Part shown: in pieces, positions 35,344-44,086 of the stretch
Layout: every line of letters begins with the position of its first letter
How positions within the stretch are numbered: the first letter of the stretch is position 1
From: Ornithinimicrobium humiphilum
GTDB lineage: Bacteria; Actinomycetota; Actinomycetes; Actinomycetales; Dermatophilaceae
DNA: 64,000 nucleotides
NCBI RefSeq assembly: GCF_006716885.1
Contig: NZ_VFPU01000001.1
Span: forward strand, 310,001 to 374,000
Direction of reading: 5' to 3'
Made by a program: the position numbers and the translations under genes
The notes under the pieces: generated by a model
What the model saw: the letters and a program-made list of their open reading frames with translations, nothing else
Database searches by the model: none
Told to the model about the DNA's origin: nothing

Positions 35344-35754
35344 TCAGGGGGCGGTGATCCTCCGCACCGCGCTCCGGTATGCCGTGCGCACGGCCGGGCG
35401 CGCCAGCGCGGCCAGGCGGTCCGGCACGAGGGCGGCGCCATAAGTCTGCCGCCACCGGACCGACGTGCCCCGGGCCGTGCGGGTCAGCGTCACCGTGATC
35501 GTGCCCGTGAGGACGCGACCGACCTTGTCGACCACCGCGAGCCGCGGCGGCTCCCAGGTGCGGACGACCATGTCGTCGTCAAACCCCAACGGTCCCACCG
35601 CGGTCCGGCCGGTGAAGCGGGCGCCCTCGCGCAGCGGCTCGCCGGCGACCGTCGTCAGGGGCACCGTGGCGGTGTGGCGGCGCAGGTCCCAGAGCCGCTC
35701 CCAGACCTGCTCGGGCGGGTCCTCGACGAGCACGTCGAACGCGAACTCCGGCAC
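35344..35754 (-). CDS. SRPBCC (START-like) family protein
   Basis: A 136-residue protein with the SRPBCC/polyketide-cyclase layout: FAFDVLVEDPPEQVWERLWDLRRHTATVP, a twisted sheet with VVRTWEPPRLAVVDKVGRVLTGTITVTL, and a C-terminal helix. These bind hydrophobic ligands. GTG 35754 follows AGGAGGT on the minus strand, a good ribosome-binding site. No operon partner; the SDR gene is divergent, 81 bases away. Confidence 0.8.
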   Translation of the reverse strand: MPEFAFDVLVEDPPEQVWERLWDLRRHTATVPLTTVAGEPLREGARFTGRTAVGPLGFDDDMVVRTWEPPRLAVVDKVGRVLTGTITVTLTRTARGTSVRWRQTYGAALVPDRLAALARPAVRTAYRSAVRRITAP

Positions 35755-35823
35755 CGCCCACCTCCTGGTCCTGCGGGACCGCCAGCGTAGCCGTCACGGG
35801 CCGCCCCGGCGCGGTGCACCGCA

Positions 35824-35829
35824 TACGCT
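35824..35829 (+). promoter_or_regulatory. -10 box TACGCT, leaderless SDR gene
   Basis: TACGCT, CGGGGC, ATG 35836. No ribosome-binding site lies between the box and the start codon. Confidence 0.55.
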
Positions 35830-35835
35830 CGGGGC

Positions 35836-36621
35836 ATGTCCGTCGCACTCGTCACCGGCGCCTCCGCCGGACTCGGTCGGGAGTTCGCCGAGCAGCTGGC
35901 CGCCCGTGGCTCCGACCTGGTCCTGGTCGCCCGCGACCGCGAGCGGCTGGACGCCCTCGCCGAGGAGCTCGCAGGGCGCCACGGGATCACGGTGGAGGTG
36001 CTGGTGGCCGACCTCGCCGACCGCGAGCAGCTGGGCCGGGTGGCCGGCCGGGTGTCCGACCCCGACCGGCCGGTGGACCTGCTCGTCAACAACGCGGGCC
36101 TCGGCTCGCGCCGGGCGTTCGTGCGCAACGACCTCGAGGAGGAGGAGCACGCCCTCGACGTCATGGTGCGGGCCGTGATGGTGCTCTGCCACGCCGCCGG
36201 CGGGGCGATGCGCGAGCGCGGCACGGGCGGCATCCTCAACGTCTCCTCGGTCGCCTCGTTCACCGCGATGGGCCACTACTCGGCGATCAAGGCCTACGTG
36301 ACCGTGCTCTCCGAGGGGCTGGCGACCGAGCTCGCGCTCCACGGCGTGCACGTGACGGCGCTGTGCCCGGGCTTCGTGCGGACGGAGTTCCACCAGCGCG
36401 CGGAGATGGACATGTCGCGGCTGCCCGACCGGCTCTGGCTCGACGCGCCCTCGGTCGTCGCCGCCGGCCTCGACGCCGTAGCCGCCGGGAAGGTCGTCTC
36501 GGTGCCGTCGCCGGTCTACAAGGGCGTCGTGGGCGTGCTGCGCGTCGTGCCGCGGCGGGTCAGCAGGCGGGTCTCGGGGGCCCTGGCCACCCGGCGTCGA
36601 CCGCAGGACCGGCTCGGCTGA
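35836..36621 (+). CDS. short-chain dehydrogenase/reductase
   Basis: A 261-residue SDR. TGASAGLGREFAEQLA (about 7-22) is the Rossmann motif, NNAGLGS (about 87) follows, SSVASF gives the catalytic Ser, and YSAIK gives the Tyr and Lys of the active site (about 151-155). The basic residue after the first strand (ARDRERL) favours NADPH. The C-terminal 45 residues are longer and more basic than usual. Substrate unknown. Followed after 22 bases by the separately promoted pyrE. Confidence 0.92.
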   Translation: MSVALVTGASAGLGREFAEQLAARGSDLVLVARDRERLDALAEELAGRHGITVEVLVADLADREQLGRVAGRVSDPDRPVDLLVNNAGLGSRRAFVRNDLEEEEHALDVMVRAVMVLCHAAGGAMRERGTGGILNVSSVASFTAMGHYSAIKAYVTVLSEGLATELALHGVHVTALCPGFVRTEFHQRAEMDMSRLPDRLWLDAPSVVAAGLDAVAAGKVVSVPSPVYKGVVGVLRVVPRRVSRRVSGALATRRRPQDRLG

Positions 36622-36630
36622 GCGGGCGAC

Positions 36631-36636
36631 TACGCT
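36631..36636 (+). promoter_or_regulatory. -10 box TACGCT, leaderless pyrE
   Basis: TACGCT followed by seven bases and ATG 36644, the same -10 sequence as in front of the SDR gene. Confidence 0.55.
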
Positions 36637-36643
36637 CCGTGCC

Positions 36644-37189
36644 ATGACTGCCGCACGCGACCGCCTGCTCGAGCTCATCACGGACAAGGCCGTCGTGCAC
36701 GGCCGGGTCACGCTCTCCTCCGGCCGGGAGGCCGACTACTACGTCGACCTGCGCCGCATCACCCTCCACGGCGAGGCCGCGCCGCTCGTCGGCGACGTCA
36801 TGCTCGACCTGGTCGCCGACCTCGAGTTCGACGCCGTGGGCGGTCTGACGATGGGTGCCGACCCGGTCGCCACCGCCATGCTGCACGCCGCGCACCGCCG
36901 CGGGCAGCGGCTGGACGCCTTCGTCGTGCGCAAGGCCGAGAAGGCGCACGGCCTGCAGCAGCGGGTCGAGGGCCCCTCGGTGACGGGCCGCCGCGTGCTC
37001 GTCGTCGAGGACACCTCCACGACCGGCGGCTCCCCGCTGACCGCGATCGAGGCGCTGCGCGAGGCCGGAGCCGAGGTCGTCGCGGTGGCGGTCATCGCCG
37101 ACCGGGCCAGCGGCGCCGAGGAGCGCATCCGCGAGACCGGCCTGGACTACCGCTTCGCCTACTCGCTGACCGACCTCGGCCTCGCCTGA
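36644..37189 (+). CDS. pyrE: orotate phosphoribosyltransferase
   Basis: A 181-residue type I phosphoribosyltransferase that joins orotate to PRPP in UMP synthesis. The PRPP loop is VLVVEDTSTTGGSPLTAIEAL (about 122-142), where VVEDTSTTGGS is the family signature. GRVTLSSGREADYYVDLRRI (about 21-40, described in parts as SSGREADYYVDLR) gives the orotate contacts. Length is typical. Not clustered with other pyr genes. A 14-bp terminator lies 50 bases after the stop. Confidence 0.95.
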   Translation: MTAARDRLLELITDKAVVHGRVTLSSGREADYYVDLRRITLHGEAAPLVGDVMLDLVADLEFDAVGGLTMGADPVATAMLHAAHRRGQRLDAFVVRKAEKAHGLQQRVEGPSVTGRRVLVVEDTSTTGGSPLTAIEALREAGAEVVAVAVIADRASGAEERIRETGLDYRFAYSLTDLGLA

Positions 37190-37242
37190 GACCCAGGATC
37201 TGCGGTGCCGCGGGCATCGCACACCCCTGACCCCGGGCACGA

Positions 37243-37279
37243 CGGAGCCCCCGCACCTTCCCCTTGTGCGGGGGCTCCG
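37243..37279. terminator. bidirectional terminator between pyrE and the NlpC/P60 gene
   Basis: CGGAGCCCCCGCAC (37243-37256) pairs with GTGCGGGGGCTCCG (37266-37279), 14 perfect pairs, loop CTTCCCCTT. It is the strongest hairpin in the window and stands between two convergent genes. Confidence 0.85.
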
Positions 37280-37295
37280 GGCTCGTCGGGCCGGC

Positions 37296-38948
37296 TCAGA
37301 CGCCGGGGACCCGGCCGTACCAGACGTTCTCGGGCCGGTCCCAGATCTTGCCGTAGACCACGCCGGTCGAGGGGTTCTGCGCCTCGTAGCTCATGCCGTT
37401 CCCGGCGTAGAGACCCACGTGGTAGTAGTTCTTGTAGAAGACCAGGTCGCCCGGCTGGGGGTCGGTGACCGGGATGACGAAGGTGCGCTGGTCACGCACG
37501 GTGTTGGGGATGTTGATCCCGTTCTGCTTGTAGATCCACCAGGTGTAGGCGGAGCAGTCGAAGGCGTTCGGCGGGGTCCCGTAGAGCACGTACGGGAAGC
37601 CGACGTACTGCGCCGCCGTGTTGAGCAGCGACTGCCGCAGCGGCGTCGGGGCCGGCGGGGCGGGGGCCGGGGCCGGGGCCGGGTTGCTCGCCGGCGGCGT
37701 CGAGGACAGCACGCTGGGCGCCATGTACTGGGTGGAGCTGATCTTCAGCCACCCGTTGGAGGTCAGCTCACCGGTGACCTTGGTGCCCTGGGTCTTGGTG
37801 CCCACGATCGAGTAGGTCGTGCCGGGCCCGGAGCGGACGTTGGCCACGGCGACGCTGACCCAGCGGTCGACCTTCTGGGCGGCCGGCGGCGCGGGGGCGG
37901 GCGTGGTCGGCGCCGGCGCGCTGCTGAGCACGAGCCCGCTGACGTAGCGGCCGTTGCCCAGGTCCAACCAGTCGTTGCTGGTCCACGTGCCGGTGAGCTT
38001 GGTGCCGGCGGTGGTGGTGCCGACGATCGAGTAGTTCAGGCCCGGGCCGGAGCGGACGTTGGCCACCGCCGCGGTGACGTAGGCCGAGGCTCGCGAGGAC
38101 GACGGGGCGCTGGGCGTGCTGCCCGCCGGGGCGCTCGCGGTGAGCACCGACGGCGCCATGTACTGGGTGTCGGAGATCTTCAGCCAGCCGTTGTCGGCCA
38201 GCGTGCCGCGCACCTCGGCGCCGGCGGTCTTGGTGCCGACCACGGCGTGGGTGGTCGAGGGGCCCTTGCGGACGTTGGCGACCGGGACGCTCACCCAGCG
38301 TGACACCGTCTCCGCCTGCGGAGCGGTGACGACGCCGCCGCCGGAGCCCGCACCCGGGGCCGAGGGGGCGGTCGAGGTGAGGATCGTGCTGCTGAGGTAG
38401 CGGTCGGTGCCGACCTTGAGCCAGCCGTTGGAGGTCATGGTGCCCGTCACGGCGGTGCCGCTGAGCATCGTCCCGACGACGCGGTGCTCCAGACCGGGGC
38501 CGGAGCGGACGTTGCCGACCTTGACCGACAGGTACATCGTCACGGTCTGCCCCGTGGAGCCCGACCCCGCGGAGGGGGCGGGGTTGGTCGCCGAGACGAC
38601 GGACGGCGCGAGGTACTGGTTGGCGGACACCTTGAGCCAGCCACCGGTGGTCAGGGTGCCCTTGAGGGCCGTCCCCTGCGTCTTCGTCCCGACGACGCTG
38701 TAGTTCGTGCCCGGCCCGGAGCGCACGTTGGCCACCGGGACGCTCACCCAGCGGGTCACGGTGTTCTGGTCGACCGTCGGCAGGACCCGCGGGGTCGCCG
38801 GTGCCTTCGGGGTGGCGGGCAGCTGCGGCGTGCGCGGGAGCTGAGGAGCGGGGGCAGCCTGCGCGGTCGGCGCGAGGGCGACCACCGGTGCCGTGGCTGC
38901 GGTGACCGCGATCAGGGTGCGGGACAGACTGCGCGTGCGGGACGTCAT
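37296..38948 (-). CDS. secreted NlpC/P60 cell-wall hydrolase with five SH3b repeats
   Basis: A 550-residue exported protein: signal peptide (1 to about 30, ending near AQAAP), a Pro-rich stretch, then five bacterial SH3 units of roughly 55 residues, each with NVRSGPG or NVRKGPS, WL(K/D) and a terminal S(V/T)(V/I)L-type strand, separated by Ser/Ala/Pro linkers. The NlpC/P60 domain (about 435-550) has the catalytic Cys in FDCSAYTWW and His in YHVGLYAG. It likely cleaves peptidoglycan stem peptides with SH3b units binding the wall. Start is uncertain: ATG 38948 puts the signal peptide first; ATG 38960 and GTG 38981 are alternatives and none has a good ribosome-binding site. Confidence 0.9.
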   Translation of the reverse strand: MTSRTRSLSRTLIAVTAATAPVVALAPTAQAAPAPQLPRTPQLPATPKAPATPRVLPTVDQNTVTRWVSVPVANVRSGPGTNYSVVGTKTQGTALKGTLTTGGWLKVSANQYLAPSVVSATNPAPSAGSGSTGQTVTMYLSVKVGNVRSGPGLEHRVVGTMLSGTAVTGTMTSNGWLKVGTDRYLSSTILTSTAPSAPGAGSGGGVVTAPQAETVSRWVSVPVANVRKGPSTTHAVVGTKTAGAEVRGTLADNGWLKISDTQYMAPSVLTASAPAGSTPSAPSSSRASAYVTAAVANVRSGPGLNYSIVGTTTAGTKLTGTWTSNDWLDLGNGRYVSGLVLSSAPAPTTPAPAPPAAQKVDRWVSVAVANVRSGPGTTYSIVGTKTQGTKVTGELTSNGWLKISSTQYMAPSVLSSTPPASNPAPAPAPAPPAPTPLRQSLLNTAAQYVGFPYVLYGTPPNAFDCSAYTWWIYKQNGINIPNTVRDQRTFVIPVTDPQPGDLVFYKNYYHVGLYAGNGMSYEAQNPSTGVVYGKIWDRPENVWYGRVPGV

Positions 38949-39012
38949 AGACCAATCCATCTGAAATCGGGGGCGGGACACTCACAGGGGACGAGCGGGA
39001 CAGGAGCAGTGA

Positions 39013-39068
39013 AGCCAGGAATCTGCGGGGGCGCAAGACCCGCACCGGGCTGGCTGGGCGTTTCCTGG
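39013..39068 (-). ncRNA. structured 5' leader with competing helices upstream of the NlpC/P60 gene
   Basis: In the minus-strand transcript, TTCCTGG from 39021-39015 can pair either with CCAGGAA from 39068-39062 (7 pairs) or, using its CTGG plus CT, with AGCCAG from 39055-39050 (6 pairs). The two helices share bases and exclude each other. An inner helix TGCGGG (39044-39039) with CCCGCA (39029-39024) is compatible with both. This resembles a regulatory switch, but it does not match the c-di-AMP riboswitch consensus. Candidate only. Confidence 0.4.
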
Positions 39069-39089
39069 GGGAACCACAAGCATGTAACT

Positions 39090-39107
39090 CTGTGATTTTC
39101 GTCACAG
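39090..39107. promoter_or_regulatory. Crp/GlxR-type palindrome upstream of the NlpC/P60 gene
   Basis: CTGTGA (39090-39095), six bases TTTTCG, TCACAG (39102-39107): a perfect TGTGA-N6-TCACA site of the cAMP-receptor family. Crp/GlxR regulates rpf and cell-wall hydrolase genes in mycobacteria and corynebacteria. TTACAT on the minus strand at 39083-39088 could be a -10, placing the site close to the core promoter. The rest of the 350-base gap to 39331 holds the leader and a terminator at 39286-39317; I see no gene there. Confidence 0.65.
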
Positions 39108-39285
39108 CGTTGCGACAACGCCGCAGGTCACGCCGGATATCACACCGGTGTAACTCGCTGACCAGCAGATTTGTGGCGATGTCACACCCGTTTCGGGCGT
39201 CACAGGCGACTCACGGAAGGCCGTGGTGGGCGTGTCCTGGTGTGACGGGTGGGGCGTCGCCACGAGCCCCCGGACCACGACGAAA

Positions 39286-39317
39286 GGGCCCCGCCGACAC
39301 GGTGGTCGGCGGGGCCC
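39286..39317 (-). terminator. terminator of the sunset-domain gene
   Basis: GGGCCCCGCCGAC (39286-39298) pairs with GTCGGCGGGGCCC (39305-39317) over a 6-base loop. On the minus strand, the strand of the gene ending at 39332, the stem is followed by TTTCGTCG, a short T-run. Confidence 0.8.
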
Positions 39318-39331
39318 CTCGGGCTGGTCGG

Positions 39332-40876
39332 TCAGCGGCGGCGGCGGTCCCAGTGCGCGAAGCCGGCCGCGCGGGCGGCCTCCTCGCTCTCGAACCAGAC
39401 CTCCGCGCGCACGCTGTCGTAGCTCGGCGACTCGGGGGTGTGGAAGAGCATCGAGCCGACGTTGCCCTTGATCTCCCAGCCGGCGGGGCCGGAGCCGTCC
39501 GGAAGCGGCTCGGCGGACCCGGCGCCGTAGACCGACTCCGAGAAGACGGGCGCGGCGCCCGTGTCCTCGACGGCCGGGGCGGTGTCCTCCGACGCCGGGG
39601 AGTCCCACGACCCGGCGGTGGCGTCCGACGCGGGAGCGGGCTCGGCGGTCGGGGTGACCGCGGGCGCGTCCGGGTCGACGTAGAGCGGCGCCGCGGCGGG
39701 TGCGCCGGCGCCGTCGTCCGTGGTGTCCGGGCCGTGGTCCGCACGCGCCACGATGTCGTCGGCGGTCTCCGGGGCGTCGGTGCCGCCGTCGGCCGGGGTG
39801 TCCCAGCCGGTGCCGGTGACGGGCTCTTGGGTGGACGTGCCGGTGTCGCCAGCGTCGGTCGTGTCCGTCGCCGTCGCCGTCGCCGTCGTCAGGTCGTCGA
39901 CCGGGCCGGCGTGCGTCTGCTCCCAGGTGCGGTCGTCGCCCTCGGTGCGGGCGTCGGCGTCCCAGGGACCCTCGTCGTCGACCACGACCGCCTCGCCGCC
40001 GGCGGCCCGGTAGGTGGTGCTGTCGCCGACGGGGTACTCCTCACCCGACGCGTCGTCGTCGCTGGCCTGGGCAGGAGCCTCGTCGCCGAAGGACTGCTCC
40101 ACGGGAGCCTCGGCGCCCGGGGGCTCCTCGGACACGGGTGCCTCGGGGACGGGGGGCTCCTCGTAGGCCTCGTAGGACGGGCCGTCGTCGTAGGCGGCGG
40201 GCGGTGCCTCGTCCGCGCCGAGGTCGACCGGCTCCTGCTCGCCGCGGGTCAGCGGTTCCTCGCTGGCGCCCTCGTCGACGTCCGCATCGGTGAGGGGCGT
40301 GACCTCGGCGGTGCCCGGCATCGGGGCGACGTCGGTCGCGGGCTGGTCGGGCTGGTCCCACCCGGCCGAGGTGTTCTCGGGGTCGTGCCCGGTGCCGTCG
40401 TCGAAGTGCGTCGGCGGGACGTCGGCGGGGGCGACGGGTTCGTCGTCCACGGGCTCGTCGTAGAGCGAGGGGTCCTCGACCTGCGGCCCCCCGGTCGGGG
40501 CGAGGTCGGCGTCGTCGGTCCGGTCGGCGTCGTAGTCCCCGGGCTCGTTCGGGAACGGCTCGTCGGCGTCGTCGGCCTGGTGCGTCGACCCTGCGCCGGA
40601 CGCGGCGATGGCCGCCGCCCCGGCCCCGGCCCCGGCCGCGGGAGCCGCCTCCGACGCGCGCAGGTCGGCGTCCTGGTCGTAGACGTCGCGGTCCTCGCGC
40701 TCCGGCGAGGTCAGGCGGTCGGTCGCCCGGTCGGGGGTGCCGGTCGCACCCCCGCTGCCGGAATCCGCGTCGCCGTCGCCGTTGTCCTTCCCGGGGGAGC
40801 GCAGGAGCATGAACACCGCGGCCGCGATGAGCAGCAGCAGCAGGATGATCATGATCCACTTCGTCGTGTCGTCCAT
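39332..40876 (-). CDS. membrane-anchored acidic protein with C-terminal sunset domain
   Basis: A 514-residue protein. One N-terminal helix (about 8-26) anchors it; residues 30-460 are a low-complexity Asp/Glu/Pro/Thr-rich region without clear repeats of fixed length. The last 48 residues (WEIKGNVGSMLFHTPESP, AEVWFESEEAARAAGFAHW) match the sunset domain of actinobacterial surface proteins, whose function is not established. The pattern suggests a long acidic stalk outside or inside the cell. ATG 40876 follows AGGAGGAAC. TACGGT on the minus strand (40944-40949) is its likely -10. Confidence 0.85.
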   Translation of the reverse strand: MDDTTKWIMIILLLLLIAAAVFMLLRSPGKDNGDGDADSGSGGATGTPDRATDRLTSPEREDRDVYDQDADLRASEAAPAAGAGAGAAAIAASGAGSTHQADDADEPFPNEPGDYDADRTDDADLAPTGGPQVEDPSLYDEPVDDEPVAPADVPPTHFDDGTGHDPENTSAGWDQPDQPATDVAPMPGTAEVTPLTDADVDEGASEEPLTRGEQEPVDLGADEAPPAAYDDGPSYEAYEEPPVPEAPVSEEPPGAEAPVEQSFGDEAPAQASDDDASGEEYPVGDSTTYRAAGGEAVVVDDEGPWDADARTEGDDRTWEQTHAGPVDDLTTATATATDTTDAGDTGTSTQEPVTGTGWDTPADGGTDAPETADDIVARADHGPDTTDDGAGAPAAAPLYVDPDAPAVTPTAEPAPASDATAGSWDSPASEDTAPAVEDTGAAPVFSESVYGAGSAEPLPDGSGPAGWEIKGNVGSMLFHTPESPSYDSVRAEVWFESEEAARAAGFAHWDRRRR

Positions 40877-40943
40877 GAGGTGTTCCTCCTAGTGACGGCC
40901 GGGGCCGCGTCCGAGGCACCCGCGATGTTGCGGCGCTGAGCCC

Positions 40944-40949
40944 ACCGTA
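40944..40949 (-). promoter_or_regulatory. -10 box TACGGT of the sunset-domain gene
   Basis: TACGGT on the minus strand gives a start near 40937 and a leader of about 60 bases with AGGAGGAAC before the ATG. The rest of the 253-base gap contains GC-rich sequence and the dedA promoter and C tract. Confidence 0.4.
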
Positions 40950-41083
40950 GTGCGACGCCGCAGGTCGCGCACGGGATCAGGCCCCGTGGCGCCGCCCCCG
41001 CGGGCCACCCCCCCGCCACCCTGGGGGAGAGCCTCCGGCGGGAGCGGGTGCTCGCACGACCGACCCCTGCCGTCACCGGATGG

Positions 41084-41115
41084 GAGAATCGACGGCGACC
41101 CCCTCCCCCCCCCCC
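41084..41115 (+). promoter_or_regulatory. dedA promoter with an 11-C tract in the leader
   Basis: GAGAAT (41084-41089) is a likely -10, placing the start near 41096. The leader then has CCCCC, T and an unbroken run of 11 C (41105-41115), ending directly before the ACAGGAGA ribosome-binding site (41117-41124). Such tracts vary in length by slippage and here would change leader length, not the frame. Confidence 0.55.
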
Positions 41116-41129
41116 GACAGGAGAAGCGT

Positions 41130-41765
41130 GTGAGCACCCAGACCGAGCTGACCGGTGTGGCCGGCTGGGCCGTGGACGTGATGGAACGCCTTGGCGGGCC
41201 GGGAGCGGGGTTGATCATCGCGGCCGAGAACCTCTTCCCGCCGCTGCCGAGCGAGGTGATCCTGCCGCTGGCCGGCTTCACCGCGAGCCAGGGCACCTTC
41301 ACCGTCGCCGGCGCCATCGCCTGGACCACGGCCGGGTCGGTCGTCGGCGCCCTCTTGCTCTACACCCTGGGTGCGGTCTTCGGGCGCGAGCGCTTCCGGA
41401 AGGTCTGGGGGATGCTGCCGCTCGTCACGCTCGAGGACCTCGACAAGACCGAGGCGTGGTTCGAGCGGCACGGCACCAAGGCGATCTTCTTCGGCCGGAT
41501 GATCCCGATCTTCCGCAGCCTCATCTCCATCCCCGCGGGCATCGAGCGGATGCCGCTGCCGATCTTCGTCGGCCTGACGACGGCCGGCAGCCTGATCTGG
41601 AACTCGCTCTTCGTCGTCGCCGGCTACCAGCTCGGCGAGAACTGGCACGTCGTCGAGCAGTACGCCGACGTCTTCCAGAAGATCGTCCTCGTCGCCGTCG
41701 TGCTCTTCGTCGGCTGGTTCGTGGTGTCCCGCGTCCGGCGGATGCAGCGGGACCGGGCCGCGTGA
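41130..41765 (+). CDS. DedA-family membrane protein
   Basis: A 211-residue membrane protein of the DedA/SNARE-associated family. PLPSEVILPLAGF (about 34-46) and the FGRMIPIFRSLISIPAGIERMP block (about 120-141, described in parts) are its hallmarks; re-entrant helices with F-x-R-x-x-P recur in undecaprenyl-phosphate and lipid flippases. Probably recycles a lipid carrier. GTG 41130 follows ACAGGAGA. Its stop overlaps the GTG of the methyltransferase gene. The neighbours fba, DUF3151 and purA recall the DedA/fba region of Mycobacterium tuberculosis. Confidence 0.92.
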   Translation: MSTQTELTGVAGWAVDVMERLGGPGAGLIIAAENLFPPLPSEVILPLAGFTASQGTFTVAGAIAWTTAGSVVGALLLYTLGAVFGRERFRKVWGMLPLVTLEDLDKTEAWFERHGTKAIFFGRMIPIFRSLISIPAGIERMPLPIFVGLTTAGSLIWNSLFVVAGYQLGENWHVVEQYADVFQKIVLVAVVLFVGWFVVSRVRRMQRDRAA

Positions 41766-42382
41766 CCGTCGGGGTCGGGCCCTGGGAGGGGTCCTGGCCG
41801 GAGGCCCCGGAGGGGAACCTGCCCGCGCACCTCGACCCCGAGCTGCTCCGCGAGGGCGACCGGCGCAACGTGCTCGACCGCTACCGCTACTGGCGGCACG
41901 AGGCGATCGTCGCGGACCTCGACCAGCACCGTCACGACTTCCACGTCGCGGTGGAGAACTGGGAGCACGACTTCAACATCGGCTCCGTCGTGCGCACCGC
42001 CAACGCCTTCAACGCCGCCGCCTTCCACATCGTCGGACGTCGCCGGTGGAACCGCCGCGGCGCGATGGTCACCGACCGCTACCAGCACGAGCACCACCAC
42101 CCGGACGTCGCCTCCCTCGCCGCCTGGGCGCGTGAGGAGGGGCTGCCGATCCTCGGTGTGGACAACGTCCCCGGGTCGCGACCCCTCGAGGGGTATGCCG
42201 TGCCCCGGCGCTGCGTGCTCCTGCTCGGCCAGGAGGGTCCCGGGCTCAGCCCCGAGGCGCTGGAGGCCAGCGAGGTGGTGCTGGCGATCACGCAGTACGG
42301 CTCGACCCGCTCGGTGAACGCCGGCGCGGCCGCGGCGATCGTCATGTACCACTGGGCCCTGCAGCACGCCGCTCGCTCCTGA
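41762..42382 (+). CDS. TrmH/SpoU-family RNA 2'-O-methyltransferase
   Basis: A 206-residue SPOUT enzyme. The three motifs are NIGSVVRTANAF (motif 1, about 78-89), VLLLGQEGPGLS (motif 2, about 155-166) and QYGSTRSVNAGAAAAIVMYHW (motif 3, about 181-201, described in parts), which form the SAM knot. The N-terminal Arg/His-rich part (RRNVLDRYRYWRHEAIVADL) likely contacts RNA. Target tRNA or rRNA position unknown. GTG 41762 overlaps the dedA stop, so the two are coupled. Confidence 0.92.
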   Translation: MTVGVGPWEGSWPEAPEGNLPAHLDPELLREGDRRNVLDRYRYWRHEAIVADLDQHRHDFHVAVENWEHDFNIGSVVRTANAFNAAAFHIVGRRRWNRRGAMVTDRYQHEHHHPDVASLAAWAREEGLPILGVDNVPGSRPLEGYAVPRRCVLLLGQEGPGLSPEALEASEVVLAITQYGSTRSVNAGAAAAIVMYHWALQHAARS

Positions 42383-42470
42383 CGCCTCCCACGGACCGGC
42401 GGCCGCGGCGCGGCACGGCTGTGCGAGCATGGGGCCAGCCGACCGCACAGCCGCGTTCCGAGGAGGACCC

Positions 42471-43495
<1,025 letters not shown>

Positions 43496-43499
<4 letters not shown>

Positions 43500-43897
43500 C
43501 CGACCTGCTCGGCATCCCCGAGACCCGCCTGCCCGAGGACCCGGCCACCGCGGCGCTCCGCGAGGGGCAGGACCCGCGGGCCGTGGCCACCGCCCACCCC
43601 GCCTCGAGCCTGGCGTGGGCCGCGCTGGCAGAGCGGGCGCTGCAGGAGGGCGACGACGTCGGCGCCTACGCCTTCGCCCGCACCGGTTACCACCGCGGCC
43701 TCGACTCCCTGCGCCGCGCCGGGTGGCGCGGCCAGGGCCCGGTGCCGTGGGAGCACGAGCCCAACCAGGGCTTCCTGCGGGCCCTCGGGGCGCTGGCGCG
43801 CGCGGCCGGCCGGATCGGGGAGACCGAGGAAGAGGTCCGCTGCACGGAGTTCCTGCGGGCCTCGTCGGTGGAGGCCGCGCGGATCCTGGGGCTGTAG
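43496..43897 (+). CDS. DUF3151 family protein
   Basis: A 133-residue cytosolic protein. The helical pattern and conserved block ALAERALQEGDDVGAYAFARTGYHRGLDSLRRAGWRGQGPVPW (seen in parts AYAFARTGYHRGLD, AGWRGQGPVPWEHEPN) identify DUF3151, an actinobacterial family with unknown function usually beside fba. GTG 43496 overlaps the fba stop, so the two are translationally coupled and an accessory role to aldolase or glycolysis is a fair inference. A hairpin terminator follows. Confidence 0.88.
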
Positions 43898-43937
43898 ACG
43901 TCAGCGGTCTCGGTGCGGAGCTGACCCGGTCCCCCTC

Positions 43938-43974
43938 GCGCGGTCGGCACCGAGGCCCCCGGCGCCGACCGCGC
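43938..43974 (+). terminator. fba-DUF3151 terminator
   Basis: GCGCGGTCGGC (43938-43948) pairs with GCCGACCGCGC (43964-43974), 11 pairs around a 15-base loop, 40 bases after the DUF3151 stop. Confidence 0.6.
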
Positions 43975-44073
43975 CCCCTGAGACGGGCACTCGCGTCCCC
44001 TGACGGTATTGCCCGTGAGGCCAATGTAACCAGACTTCGCCGCGCGCGGGTGGCCTAACGCTGCCAGTGGCCC

Positions 44074-44079
44074 TAACCT
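44074..44079 (+). promoter_or_regulatory. -10 box TAACCT, leaderless regulator gene
   Basis: TAACCT followed by seven bases and GTG 44087. A TGTAAC element like those at 13332-13365 sits upstream at 44025-44030. Confidence 0.5.
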
Positions 44080-44086
44080 GCCATAC

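Noticed and set aside
38982..39180. c-di-AMP (ydaO-type) riboswitch before the NlpC/P60 gene
   Set aside because: Neither the GGGUGAAUC nor the GUCAGCUAAC hallmark is found on the gene's strand; GGGGGAACC appears only on the opposite strand. The competing helices are reported separately.
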